64,000 nucleotides of DNA, from contig JAFZSP010000071.1 in the NCBI GenBank assembly GCA_017619335.1, positions 1-64,000 of the forward strand, in the 5' to 3' direction. The notes under the pieces were generated by a model. It saw only the letters and a list, made by a program, of their open reading frames with translations. It made no database searches and was not told the DNA's origin. How positions within the stretch are numbered: the stretch's first letter is position 1; each line of letters begins with the position of its first letter. Position numbers and translations under genes: made by a program. The DNA comes from Bacteroidaceae bacterium. GTDB taxonomy: Bacteria; Bacteroidota; Bacteroidia; Bacteroidales; Bacteroidaceae. Below are positions 1-8,225 of this stretch, in pieces.

Positions 1-588
1 AAACCTATTGGAATTCAGTTCTATGGAGCCACTCGTCGGATGATAGTTTGGAAGTTCCACCCGGAAAGTATATGTCCCGTATGGTTGCTTGTACCCTCCC
101 AATGGGGTGTTACCCACAAAGTCATCATTGATATATACAGAAGCCCCTTGTGGTGTGGAGTCAAGGATTATCCATCCTGTCTGCACCTTGGGCTGTCGTA
201 CTCCCTGAGGCAAATCACCCAATGCGATGGTGAGGATGTATGTACTCTTGCCTTTCAATGCCGTGACTCCATAATCGTTGAACGTCACATCCAGTGGAAG
301 GTACCTTGGATGAACTACCTTCAAGCGTTTACTGCCCTCTGTCATATACACCCAGTACTCATTGTTCTTGAATGTCACATCACCCATCACGTTTCCCGTG
401 AAGGTGACTCCAGATGCAGCCATCTGCACTTTCACTAATGCACAATCTGTCCCATTGTTATCTTGCCTGGGATGAGTCCGAGCAGTCAAGTCATTTGTTG
501 CCTCTTGAAATCCTTTAATGGATAGTTCCTGCGCCATTGCGGTGGTGCAGAACAAAAGCATCAAAGGGATGATTATGAACTTTTTCAT
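1..588 (-). CDS. Secreted PEGA-domain protein (C-terminus beyond window)
   Basis: The reading frame opens with ATG at 588 and runs off the window edge, so only the first 196 residues are seen. It begins with a clear signal peptide (MKKFIIIPLMLLFCTTAMAQ), so the product is exported. Residues about 130-190 hold a PEGA-type segment, with the characteristic DSTPQGASVYINDDFVG and NTPLGGY. PEGA domains are surface carbohydrate-binding-like modules. In Bacteroidales this arrangement (signal peptide, beta domain, PEGA) is often followed by a formylglycine-generating-enzyme-like domain. A stub of such a domain lies just upstream at 627-775, which suggests paralogous copies. The end of the protein, and so any catalytic domain, cannot be seen. 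Family call fairly sure, function unknown. Confidence 0.75.
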   Translation of the reverse strand, partial: MKKFIIIPLMLLFCTTAMAQELSIKGFQEATNDLTARTHPRQDNNGTDCALVKVQMAASGVTFTGNVMGDVTFKNNEYWVYMTEGSKRLKVVHPRYLPLDVTFNDYGVTALKGKSTYILTIALGDLPQGVRQPKVQTGWIILDSTPQGASVYINDDFVGNTPLGGYKQPYGTYTFRVELPNYHPTSGSIELNSNRF

Positions 589-626
589 AGACTTGGATTA
601 TTATACGAATTCTTGAATATATCTGT

Positions 627-775
627 TTAATTTGTGGTGAGGGTAAGGCGAAGGCCGACGTCACAGTCCTGGCAATCAGGACCGTAGTAGTTTCGTTTTG
701 ACACACGACAGCAACTGGCATTGAAGTCCCATCCGCCCCCACGGCGCATGCTCCTAAGGACCGACCTTGCACTAT
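627..775 (-). pseudogene. C-terminal remnant of an FGE-sulfatase (SUMF1-like) domain
   Basis: Translating the minus strand in the frame that ends with TAA at 627-629 gives a stretch with RRGGGWDFN, CCRVSKRNYY and VGLRLTLTTN. This matches the end of formylglycine-generating-enzyme-like domains (RGGSW ... CRVSSR ... GFRL). There is no start codon or upstream part of the domain: the frame merges into the end of the neighbouring low-GC gene within about 40 codons. I read it as the decayed tail of a PEGA/FGE-type gene whose front was lost, possibly when the low-GC genes at 790-1553 arrived. It could instead be a programmed fusion, but nothing supports that. Confidence 0.6.
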
Positions 776-789
776 TATTTGCAATATTC

Positions 790-1353
790 TCATCCAAATA
801 GCTGTTCTACGATTTCCTGCATGTTATCTCTTTTGAATTTAATATTAACAACATCATTTATATTATCATCGAACCAAAACACCTTTCCCCAATATGTGTC
901 TTTATTATAATCCAAAAATACGCCAATAAATGAACCACAATTATAATAATCTGGAGTCCCTTCTTGCCTGGGTCTTACCATACGATTTAACTCTCGTTCA
1001 TCATCTATTCTTTTTCTAGGGTTTTTCGGCTTTTTCATTTCTAGAACCAGATAATTTGGCAGAGTTTCTTCACGTGTTTGAACTATCAAATCAACCCGAA
1101 CAATATGACCATCTACAATTTTCGGTTTTCCTCTATAACTTCTATTATATTCAACATCAACATAATAATCCCTAAAAATGGAGGTTCTATTCAGAAAATC
1201 ATAAGCCCTCATTCTTTTTTCCATATACATAGCCACACGTGCACAAATATTCCACTCTGAAACCCCATCATTCAAATTGACTCCATCTTGTGTATAGAGA
1301 TCTTCAAAGGAGTTATGCAAAAGACTTAGCACAATCTTTCTTATTTTATTCAT
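790..1353 (-). CDS. Hypothetical protein with a PD-(D/E)XK nuclease-like motif
   Basis: A 187-residue protein with no signal peptide or membrane segment. Residues 86-107 read RVDLIV ... LVLEMKK, giving D88 and E105-x-K107, with a possible helix glutamate at E33. This is the spacing and hydrophobic setting of the PD-(D/E)XK nuclease core. Lys, Arg and acidic residues dominate, and the DNA is visibly much richer in A and T than the operon on either side, which suggests recent acquisition. It sits between the FGE remnant and a 53-codon gene of similar composition. Nuclease activity is an inference from one motif; it could be a non-catalytic relative. The gene itself looks real. Confidence 0.6.
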   Translation of the reverse strand: MNKIRKIVLSLLHNSFEDLYTQDGVNLNDGVSEWNICARVAMYMEKRMRAYDFLNRTSIFRDYYVDVEYNRSYRGKPKIVDGHIVRVDLIVQTREETLPNYLVLEMKKPKNPRKRIDDERELNRMVRPRQEGTPDYYNCGSFIGVFLDYNKDTYWGKVFWFDDNINDVVNIKFKRDNMQEIVEQLFG

Positions 1354-1391
1354 ATTTCACCAAAATCGTATGGGTTATTAATCACATTACC

Positions 1392-1553
1392 TTATTCATC
1401 GCGTATAAGACCTAAAGCCTTGTCACCCTTTTCAATACTATTCACTATTTTACTTACCTTTTTATCGTCTTTTGTGCCAAATATCAATTGCTCTAAAAGA
1501 CTTCCATAAGGTAATACTGTTAGGATAGAACGAATTATTCTTTCAAAAGTCAT
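1392..1553 (-). CDS. Small hypothetical protein, 53 aa
   Basis: The frame could begin nine codons earlier (1580), but that start overlaps the end of the preceding gene. The ATG at 1553, eight bases after that gene's stop and preceded by a purine-rich AGAAAGG, is the better choice. The product starts MTFERIIRSILTVLPYG and is amphipathic at the front and lysine/aspartate-rich later. I do not recognise it. Its A+T-rich composition matches the gene at 790-1353, so the two may have arrived together. Coding status is moderately sure because it is short. Confidence 0.45.
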   Translation of the reverse strand: MTFERIIRSILTVLPYGSLLEQLIFGTKDDKKVSKIVNSIEKGDKALGLIRDE

Positions 1554-1560
1554 AACCTTT

Positions 1561-2523
1561 CTATTCAATATTAAAGTCATCTAATGTAAATATCTCGTCC
1601 TTGGGGAGTGCCTTTTTGCCAATCTTGTCGGGCTGCCAGGTGCGGACGTGGATTTGTGGAGCGTTCTCGTTACGGAAATCCCAAAGGAGAAAGACGTAAC
1701 CTTCGTCGTGGTAGGTGTTGCTGGTCCAGCCTTGGTGGAGGGTGACACCGTAGAAGTCGGGATTGACAGGATGGCGCATCACCTCGATGTCGTCGAAGTT
1801 GACCTTGATGTACTTGGTGTTCTGGAAGACGCGACGGAGGTTGGAGAGGTACTGTTGCTTGGTCTGTTTGTTGTACTGAACCTTGGGACTTGTCATGCCA
1901 TCGCCGTGACGCTGCTGGATGACCTTGCCGGTGATGATGAGGGCATCGTCACTGAAGACCTGTTCCAGGAAGTTGATGTCCTTTTGGTTGTAGGAGGTGC
2001 GGAACTGCTCCACATAATCGAGAATCATCTGACGGCGACGCAGGTCGGTGAGTTCGCGGTTGTCACGGATAACCTTCATATAGAGGTTCATGGAGATGGT
2101 GAGGTAGAAGCTCTCCACCTCTCCTGCCTGATCGAAGCTGATGACGGCCTCCTGGTATTCGTCCTCGTTGAATTCCCGCTCGCCTGTGGGCTTCATCAGC
2201 AGGGGGATATTGCGAATCTGATAACCGGAACCAGTGGTGATGCCATGCTCAATGATTTCCTCATCGGTACAGATGAAGGGAGCGTTTTCCCACAACATCG
2301 CCATCGACTGCTGCACACGCTGGCTGAGTCCGAGAAAGGCAAAGTTGAGGTTACGACCAGCTACCTGCGCTGCATTGACCTCGTTGAGGATGCGAGCGGT
2401 GGCAGTTTCCATACGTTGCTTGACAGCGGCATTGTCAACGCCGTCTGTTATGGTGACGGTGATGTCGGCAGCGTGTGTGACGGATGCCAAGAGAAGAAAC
2501 AAGGGAAGAAAGAGTTTATTCAT
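1561..2523 (-). CDS. Secreted protein with a probable NTF2/SnoaL-like domain
   Basis: A 320-residue protein starting with a signal peptide (MNKLFLPLFLLLASVTHAAD). The second half, about residues 170-310, has the rhythm of an NTF2/SnoaL-like fold: ILDYVEQFRTSYNQKDINFLEQVFSDDALI, then a long beta region ending in WDFRNENAPQIHVRTWQP. Such folds bind small ligands or act as docking modules; no catalytic residues can be assigned. It is the last plausible member of the minus-strand tubulin-like operon and follows two other secreted proteins. The 80-base gap before it is filled by short repeats of the AATTCATAATTCACA type. Export is clear, the domain call is tentative. Confidence 0.7.
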   Translation of the reverse strand: MNKLFLPLFLLLASVTHAADITVTITDGVDNAAVKQRMETATARILNEVNAAQVAGRNLNFAFLGLSQRVQQSMAMLWENAPFICTDEEIIEHGITTGSGYQIRNIPLLMKPTGEREFNEDEYQEAVISFDQAGEVESFYLTISMNLYMKVIRDNRELTDLRRRQMILDYVEQFRTSYNQKDINFLEQVFSDDALIITGKVIQQRHGDGMTSPKVQYNKQTKQQYLSNLRRVFQNTKYIKVNFDDIEVMRHPVNPDFYGVTLHQGWTSNTYHDEGYVFLLWDFRNENAPQIHVRTWQPDKIGKKALPKDEIFTLDDFNIE

Positions 2524-2524
2524 A

Positions 2525-2598
2525 AAGCAATAATAATCAATTCACAATTCATAATTCACAATTCATAATTCACACTTCATAATTCATAATTCATAATG
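2525..2598. repeat. AT-rich short tandem repeat before a gene start
   Basis: About five imperfect copies of a 7-8 base unit of the ATTCATA / ATTCACA type fill the gap immediately upstream of the start codon at 2523 (minus strand). Related TTCATTCT and TTTCACT repeats occur at the starts of the next two genes upstream. This looks like slippage-prone sequence that colonises translation-initiation regions. Confidence 0.75.
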
Positions 2599-2609
2599 AT
2601 GTCGGGCAT

Positions 2610-3395
2610 TTAGTCTTTTATTTGGAACCAAATGGCACCGGTATGGTAGTTCTCGACGGTGTCGGGCTGAAGGGTGGTGAGGTTAATGCAGGTGTCGTCG
2701 CTCTGATGACGGAGGCGGGCAAGGACGGTTCCTTGCTTGTCACAGACGAAGATGTGGCAGAACTGGTCCTTGGGCATTGTACGGTGTTTTCCATAACCAT
2801 TCAGGCGTTGGCTGTTCCGCAGTTTCGAGACATAAGTATTCAGTTCCGACAGATTGTTAATGCCAATCATCTTCTGCTCCTCCTCTGTCAGGGTGATCAC
2901 AACCGGTTCCTTCTCTGATGCCGATTGCTCTTCTGTGACTGGCGCGTCCTCAGAGATGATTTCAACAGGTGTGGAGGGCGTTTGTTCTGAGGCTGACTGC
3001 GAAACCTGAAAGACCACGACTTCATTGCGGTCTGTGACAGGCAGGATGTCACGCTTGTTCACATAGACAAAGGCACGAAAGAGCTGGCCGCGACGGGTGT
3101 GAATCTCGAAGCTGTGTTCCTTGGCTTTGGCAATGCATACATCCACACTATCAGCAGGATAGCGGACCTTCACCCAGTCTTTCACTTTCATCTCAAGGAT
3201 GGCCTTGGCCCCAAAGAAAGCGGAATCGGGGTGACTCATGGTGGCCTCGGCATAGAGATAGGTGGTGTCCCGCTTGACGGCATTGATGTTTTTCACTGCA
3301 TCAGCGTTCTGCTGAGCCGAAACAGGAAGCAGAGAGGCAAACAGAAGAATGAACAATGCAGAATGAAGAATGAATAGTTTACAACGTATCGTCAT
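2610..3395 (-). CDS. Secreted hypothetical protein of the tubulin-like operon
   Basis: A 261-residue protein with a signal peptide whose hydrophobic core (LFILHSALFILLF) is encoded by an imperfect TTCATTCT-type DNA repeat, ending at a VSAQQ cleavage site. Residues about 35-130 are a predicted beta-rich region. Residues 130-165 are a low-complexity Ser/Thr/Glu/Pro linker. The C-terminal 100 residues include LNTYVSKLRNSQRLNGYG and HIFVCDKQGTVLARLRH. I do not recognise a family. It lies 11 bases downstream of another secreted protein in the same direction and is very probably co-transcribed with it. The start is the first ATG, and nothing upstream competes. Confidence 0.65.
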   Translation of the reverse strand: MTIRCKLFILHSALFILLFASLLPVSAQQNADAVKNINAVKRDTTYLYAEATMSHPDSAFFGAKAILEMKVKDWVKVRYPADSVDVCIAKAKEHSFEIHTRRGQLFRAFVYVNKRDILPVTDRNEVVVFQVSQSASEQTPSTPVEIISEDAPVTEEQSASEKEPVVITLTEEEQKMIGINNLSELNTYVSKLRNSQRLNGYGKHRTMPKDQFCHIFVCDKQGTVLARLRHQSDDTCINLTTLQPDTVENYHTGAIWFQIKD

Positions 3396-3405
3396 ATTTC
3401 AACTT

Positions 3406-4395
3406 TCAATTTTCAACTTTATACAAGTTCTTGATGTTATGCGTGGGGATGAAGGGAGTCATTCGGGCTTTCAGCACAATGCCCTCACGGTCAATGAAAT
3501 GATCAGGGATGATGACAGACAGCAGGTGGTTGTAGTTCAGCTCGCGGCTGTGGGCGATGACCAATGCCTTGATGCCGTCTTCCCGCACTTCCTCCACCGC
3601 AAAAAAGACCTGCAACTGCTGCTCGGCACAGTAGTTGAGCCATTGGCTGAGAGCGAGAGTGTAGCTGACCGTCTTCATTCCATAAAGTGACTGTTCCACA
3701 TAGAGGCGATAGTCCTTGTTGTGGATGATGCCCATGAAGAGATTGGCGGCTGACGCCTCGGGATAATGGCTGTCAAAGACAGGAACAGTGTCGGGTGCAT
3801 ACACCTTATTATATATATAATAGGTGGCATCGGTGAGGGATTCCAGTTCCAGGAAGGAGTGTTTGGAGATAAGAAGGCTGTCTGCTGTCAGGGTGAGGCT
3901 ATCGGGCACTGTCACGAGGCTGTCACGTGGAGGGGCAGCAAGGATGTAGTCCTTTGTCCGCTTCTGCACTTCGTCCTGCGAGAGTCCAAGAATGAGGTCG
4001 TACTTTGCAGGGAAAACCATCGTGATGAATGGTTCGTCTGCCTGCGACCAGCTGACTTCATAGAACTTGTCATGGAAGGTGATGCTGAAGGGAATGGTGT
4101 CTGCCAAGTGCCGCAGGTCTTCTGGACGTCCCTTGCGGAAAAAGACCTTGTCGTCAGCCATCTTCGTGGCCCTCATCTCAGCACTCTTCGTGAAGAGGTC
4201 GTTGAAATAGTGCTCCACGAAATCCATGATGAGCGCTTGCCGGCCTGCTGCCTGGCGCAGTTCGGGAGAGAAGAGATGCAGCTGCTGGGCAGCAGAATGA
4301 AAAGTGAAAGAGTGAAAAGTGAATAATAACAGAATGAGGCGCAGGTCCAATGGCCAGCACTTCCTCATTTTCCTATGGAATTTCTTATGGTCCAT
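3406..4395 (-). CDS. Secreted hypothetical protein of the tubulin-like operon
   Basis: A 329-residue protein. The N-terminus has basic residues, then a hydrophobic stretch (LILLLFTFHSFTFHSAAQQ) that reads as a signal peptide and is encoded by a TTTCACT-type DNA repeat. Either ATG at 4395 or the one nine codons later could be used. The mature part has an acidic, hydrophobic pattern with an early HYFNDLFTKSAEMRATKMADDKVFF region and no recognised motif. It follows the zinc-ribbon membrane protein after about 40 bases of repeat-like sequence and is followed 10 bases later by another secreted protein. The context suggests that cytoplasmic, membrane and periplasmic parts of one machine are encoded together. 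Confidence 0.65.
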   Translation of the reverse strand: MDHKKFHRKMRKCWPLDLRLILLLFTFHSFTFHSAAQQLHLFSPELRQAAGRQALIMDFVEHYFNDLFTKSAEMRATKMADDKVFFRKGRPEDLRHLADTIPFSITFHDKFYEVSWSQADEPFITMVFPAKYDLILGLSQDEVQKRTKDYILAAPPRDSLVTVPDSLTLTADSLLISKHSFLELESLTDATYYIYNKVYAPDTVPVFDSHYPEASAANLFMGIIHNKDYRLYVEQSLYGMKTVSYTLALSQWLNYCAEQQLQVFFAVEEVREDGIKALVIAHSRELNYNHLLSVIIPDHFIDREGIVLKARMTPFIPTHNIKNLYKVEN

Positions 4396-4438
4396 TCTTA
4401 ACTATTCACTCTTAATTCTTCATTCTTCTTTTCTTTCA

Positions 4439-5161
4439 TTACTTTCCAATGATAATGCTTCCCTTGACAGTGTTGTCGGCTCCGTACCAGATGCCTTGCA
4501 CAAGATGACCTTCTGAGAACTCACCAATCACATAGTCACCAGCATCGGCTACACGACTCTTGGGGTCACGGCTGTCAATCAGGTGAGAGGACTTGAAGAC
4601 AAGGCGGCCATTGACATCTTCTGGCTGTCCATTCTTAAGTGTCCCCTTGAAGACAGCATAACCGAGGTCTTTGTTGCCGGAGGAAGCACGGGGTGCAGCA
4701 GGCTTGGGGGCAGATTGTGCCTGTGCCTTCTCCTTGGCCTGTTCCTCAGCAATGAGTGCTTCGTCTGCCGCACGGGCCAACGAGTCTGTCACTGCCTGCA
4801 AGCTGTCCTGCAGCCTGCGGTTTTCCTCTGCTAATCGCACAGCACGGATGCTGTCACTATCCACGACAGCCACTGCAGGCTCAACTGCCCCCTTGCTCTT
4901 TCCACCGCCCGAGAAGACGAGGGCGGCGATGCCACCCAGAACGATGATGGCAGCAATGAGAGCAAGAAGGAGTTTCTTGTTGCCTCCTTTCTTGGGTGGC
5001 GGACATTCACGAAGGGGTTTACCACATTCGGGATTTTGACATACAAAGTCCTTGCGGGAAGGGATCTCCTGTACTTCCTTTGTTTTACACTTTTCGCAGT
5101 TGTCGTTCAGACAAATGCCATATCTGTAGCGCAAACGGTCTGTTTTTCTTGAAGTTGCCAT
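4439..5161 (-). CDS. Zinc-ribbon, single-TM, coiled-coil protein with MORN-like tail
   Basis: The frame is open further upstream, but that part is the shadow of the preceding gene. The ATG at 5161, 22 bases after its stop, gives a 240-residue protein. Five cysteines (C17, C22, C25, C41, C46) suggest a zinc ribbon or treble clef. Residues 63-83 form one transmembrane helix after a Lys-rich segment. Residues about 104-148 are a charged coiled coil, then a Pro/Ala linker. The tail from about 166 repeats the pattern YxVFKGTLKNGQPEDVNGRL / GDYVIGEFSEGHLVQGIWY, which resembles MORN repeats. The topology implies a cytoplasmic zinc ribbon and an exported tail. It sits directly behind the tubulin-like gene and may tether it to the membrane; that is inference. 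Confidence 0.7.
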   Translation of the reverse strand: MATSRKTDRLRYRYGICLNDNCEKCKTKEVQEIPSRKDFVCQNPECGKPLRECPPPKKGGNKKLLLALIAAIIVLGGIAALVFSGGGKSKGAVEPAVAVVDSDSIRAVRLAEENRRLQDSLQAVTDSLARAADEALIAEEQAKEKAQAQSAPKPAAPRASSGNKDLGYAVFKGTLKNGQPEDVNGRLVFKSSHLIDSRDPKSRVADAGDYVIGEFSEGHLVQGIWYGADNTVKGSIIIGK

Positions 5162-5183
5162 AACGAAATGTAAAAAAGGGTTC

Positions 5184-8100
5184 TTATTGGATTGGCGGAG
5201 GAGTGGGTCCCGCTGTCGGCGGGAGAGGCGGCATTGCAGGTGGTGCAGGGGCAGCGAACAAAGGTTGGAGGACAGGAACTTGGTTGGCGGGTGTCCAAGC
5301 GGCAAGACCTTCCATCCACACCAGACTCTGTGGAGTCAATTGCCCGTTCTGAACCATCTGGCGACAGGTTTCCATCTGATAGGGGCCGTATTGCTGGCCT
5401 CCAATGGCAATGAACAACTGCACCTCTTTCTGCGGCATAATCGGAGGCGGAACGGGAGCTGCTGACGGCTGGACTGCCTGAGACTGTGCAGCCACTTCCT
5501 CGGCATTATCCACCGCAAAGAGAGACGGGAACTGCCGACCATCACCTTCTGTGTGAAGCAAAATGGCATTTCCTGCATCTGTAGCTGGATTACCAGTTTG
5601 GAGGAACCGCTCATAACGTTCTTTGTATGGCTTCATCCATTCAATGGCACGAATGGGGAAGCAGTAGGCCACAGTGATGATGCTCAGTTCATCCTTGCGA
5701 GGGCTTTTGCGGTTGACAACGATGGTGGTGCGTGCAGTGCTCTGGTTGAAGGAACTATTGAAGGCATTCTCCAACTTGTCGGCAAAGCGTTTCAACCCCT
5801 CGTTATCATCGGGTGAAGGAATGGAAACGAGAATGGTCTTCTTGTTGATGCTGGCAGGATTGGTGGGACTGAGGTTTCCCTCATTGTTGCGCAGATGCAG
5901 TTGTATCTGATCATTATTCAGTTTCAGATAGACGCCACTTTGGTTGACAATCTTGGAGGCGAAGGCCTTGATGTCATCATCGGTCTTCAGCTTCTGCTGG
6001 AGCTGAGTCAAGATGTTGAGGCCAAGGACTTTCTTGTCGCTTTCTGCCTTTTCGTCATGCTTGGTCTTGACAATCTGGGAGAGCTTGATGTCGAAGGCAT
6101 CCTTGACATCATCAATGCTAATGGCATTGGCCAAACGTCCGAAATCCACAAAGTCACTCTGCGGAAGGATGCAGTCACGAATCTGGCGAGCAATGTTCGG
6201 CATATCAATCTTGTCCACCTTCAGCTCCACCTCAAACTGACTCATGGTCTCATCCTCGCTCACTTCGATGATGGCACCTTTCATGTCTTCAAGGCCCTTG
6301 TTCACCTTGCGCTGTGCGGTGATGAGACGCTCGGTCTCGTCAATGGCTTCGTTTACCTTCTGTCCGAAGGCAGAGATATCAGCGTCCATCTTCCCTAATT
6401 CCACATAGACCTTGGCTGCCAGTTTTCTGGCAAACTCCCAGGCCACAAGCATCGTTTTGGAAGTATAGTAGTCTGTGAGGATGTCCTGATGTTCTGCAAA
6501 GCGGCGGGCTCCCTGACCCACCATCCGCTGGAGCACATTCAGACGGCTCCATTCTGCAACATTCTCTGAACGTTCATCATCAATGTTATCGTAATTTTCC
6601 TTTTCTTCCTTGGCAGAAGCCTCGAGTTCGGTGCGGATCTCTGAAATCTTCTCTAACAGGAGTTTGGACACCTTCTGTAATTCAACGATGGAGATATCAC
6701 CAACTTTCCACTTCTCAAAGAGTTCGTGTTCTATCTTCCTCCGGATTTCCCGTGACAATTCAGGAAGCACTCTCTCTTTGCCTGCGAAGAAAGCCTCCAC
6801 ACCTTCCTCGCGGAAATGAGCAGCATAGAAGTCTGCCAAGATATTGTCCAACTCATTCAGGGGAGTCTCTGCTTTCTTGGCTTCTTCTGCCCAGCCAAAT
6901 GCTTTATCATGCCAATAGTCATTGAAGTTGGGGTAATCAGCATCCGATTCCAATATCTTCGACTCCAAAGTGAGATGGAGGTCATCCAACATCCAAGCAG
7001 CCAACTTATCCTTGTTCAGATATTCCTTACGGTAATCCTTGTTACGTTCCTCGTTGACAAAACCAAGGTTCTCTCGCCAGTTGTTGTACTTGAATTGATA
7101 GAGAATGCTTTCGCCCACGGTATAGGTGATGTGTTTCAGCACCCTCAGTTCTGGATACATCACTCGTTTAATACCGAACGAGCAGACTTTCTTGGTGCGA
7201 GCCACAGGAATACGGCCATTGGCATCGGGATTGGCGGCCTCATCATATTCGAGGGCGAAGTCATCCATATTTTCGAAGTTATAGGCACGGATGATGTCGC
7301 TGTTAATCTGATCTTCTTCATTGATGAAGAAAATGCGGGCAAAGATGTAATCGCTGACAATCTTGGGAAGTTCTTCAAGTGAGTTAATGGTGAGACCGTT
7401 TTCGTTGACATTACTGTAGATGGTCAGTCCATCGGCCACACCTTTGATGCGATCATTATAGAGTCGGGCTTCACCTGTTCCTGTCACATCCTGCGGGAAC
7501 CAGCGACCAGACTGCAAGGCGTTCAATTCATTCATGGCAGCATAGCCATTCTGATAGTAACGTCCCTGATCCATATCGCTCTTAGGCAGGTTCATCTCTG
7601 GAATCATCGCATACACCTGAATCTTGGCTTCGGGGAAAGTCTTGCGAGCTTGGACGATAGCATCAACGATGGCACCAGAACCAGTACCTCCACAGAGGCC
7701 GGCAAAGATGTGAATGGTGGTCTTGTTGGCATCTCCGGATATTGTCTCACAACGAGCGTAGGCATCACGCAAGCTGTTGACATAGCCAACAGCATTGGCT
7801 GCAAAGAGTAGGCGACCGGCACGTCGCTTCTGTCCGGCAGCCTGTCCCAGAGAACCGATGGCTGTCTTCACGGCAGCGACATTATTTACAATGCCTTTCA
7901 CGGAGGGATAATTACCAATATGGTCTAAAATGTGCTCTACGTCAACGGCTTTGATGTTCAGAAACTCATTGCGAGTGAAAGAAGCATCTTGGCCCATTAC
8001 TCGGAAATCCGGACGAGCCTTGCCGTCCTGAGGCATCATTTCTTCTGTGGAATCCACATAGAGAAGAGCCACTGGCTGCTTTTTACGTTCTTCATCTGTC

Positions 8101-8207
8101 TGGAACTCTTCAAACATTCTCATCTTGAAGGAGCGCAGGATTTTACCTCCTGTTCCGCCCAATCCGACGAGGATGTGATTACTGTTGCAAAAACTCTTTT
8201 CGTTCAT
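5184..8207 (-). CDS. Tubulin/FtsZ-like GTPase (Tubulin_2 type) with C-terminal GYF domain
   Basis: A 1007-residue protein. Near the N-terminus HILVGLGGTGGKIL (residues 11-24) is the first nucleotide-binding loop. GLCGGTGSGA (170-179) is the tubulin/FtsZ signature loop that contacts the GTP phosphates. The fold beyond it fits the Pfam Tubulin_2 family, large FtsZ relatives proposed from genome analysis to work in membrane remodelling. Residues about 480-680 are long charged helices. About 928-984 hold a GYF_2-like module (QQYGPYQMETCRQMVQNGQ ... VWMEGLAAWTP), followed by a proline-rich tail of some 23 residues. GYF domains bind proline-rich peptides, so tail and domain may interact within or between molecules. 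The neighbours are a three-TM protein upstream and a zinc-ribbon TM protein downstream. GTPase-fold call is strong; polymer formation is untested. Confidence 0.85.
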   Translation of the reverse strand: MNEKSFCNSNHILVGLGGTGGKILRSFKMRMFEEFQTDEERKKQPVALLYVDSTEEMMPQDGKARPDFRVMGQDASFTRNEFLNIKAVDVEHILDHIGNYPSVKGIVNNVAAVKTAIGSLGQAAGQKRRAGRLLFAANAVGYVNSLRDAYARCETISGDANKTTIHIFAGLCGGTGSGAIVDAIVQARKTFPEAKIQVYAMIPEMNLPKSDMDQGRYYQNGYAAMNELNALQSGRWFPQDVTGTGEARLYNDRIKGVADGLTIYSNVNENGLTINSLEELPKIVSDYIFARIFFINEEDQINSDIIRAYNFENMDDFALEYDEAANPDANGRIPVARTKKVCSFGIKRVMYPELRVLKHITYTVGESILYQFKYNNWRENLGFVNEERNKDYRKEYLNKDKLAAWMLDDLHLTLESKILESDADYPNFNDYWHDKAFGWAEEAKKAETPLNELDNILADFYAAHFREEGVEAFFAGKERVLPELSREIRRKIEHELFEKWKVGDISIVELQKVSKLLLEKISEIRTELEASAKEEKENYDNIDDERSENVAEWSRLNVLQRMVGQGARRFAEHQDILTDYYTSKTMLVAWEFARKLAAKVYVELGKMDADISAFGQKVNEAIDETERLITAQRKVNKGLEDMKGAIIEVSEDETMSQFEVELKVDKIDMPNIARQIRDCILPQSDFVDFGRLANAISIDDVKDAFDIKLSQIVKTKHDEKAESDKKVLGLNILTQLQQKLKTDDDIKAFASKIVNQSGVYLKLNNDQIQLHLRNNEGNLSPTNPASINKKTILVSIPSPDDNEGLKRFADKLENAFNSSFNQSTARTTIVVNRKSPRKDELSIITVAYCFPIRAIEWMKPYKERYERFLQTGNPATDAGNAILLHTEGDGRQFPSLFAVDNAEEVAAQSQAVQPSAAPVPPPIMPQKEVQLFIAIGGQQYGPYQMETCRQMVQNGQLTPQSLVWMEGLAAWTPANQVPVLQPLFAAPAPPAMPPLPPTAGPTPPPIQ

Positions 8208-8225
8208 AAAATATGTTTGTTAATT

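Noticed and set aside
515..793. 92-codon minus-strand frame
   Set aside because: Out of frame with both the PEGA gene and the FGE remnant it overlaps; the conserved residues are in the other frame.
1648..2568. 306-codon plus-strand frame
   Set aside because: Antisense to the NTF2-like secreted protein; the opposite frame has a proper signal peptide.
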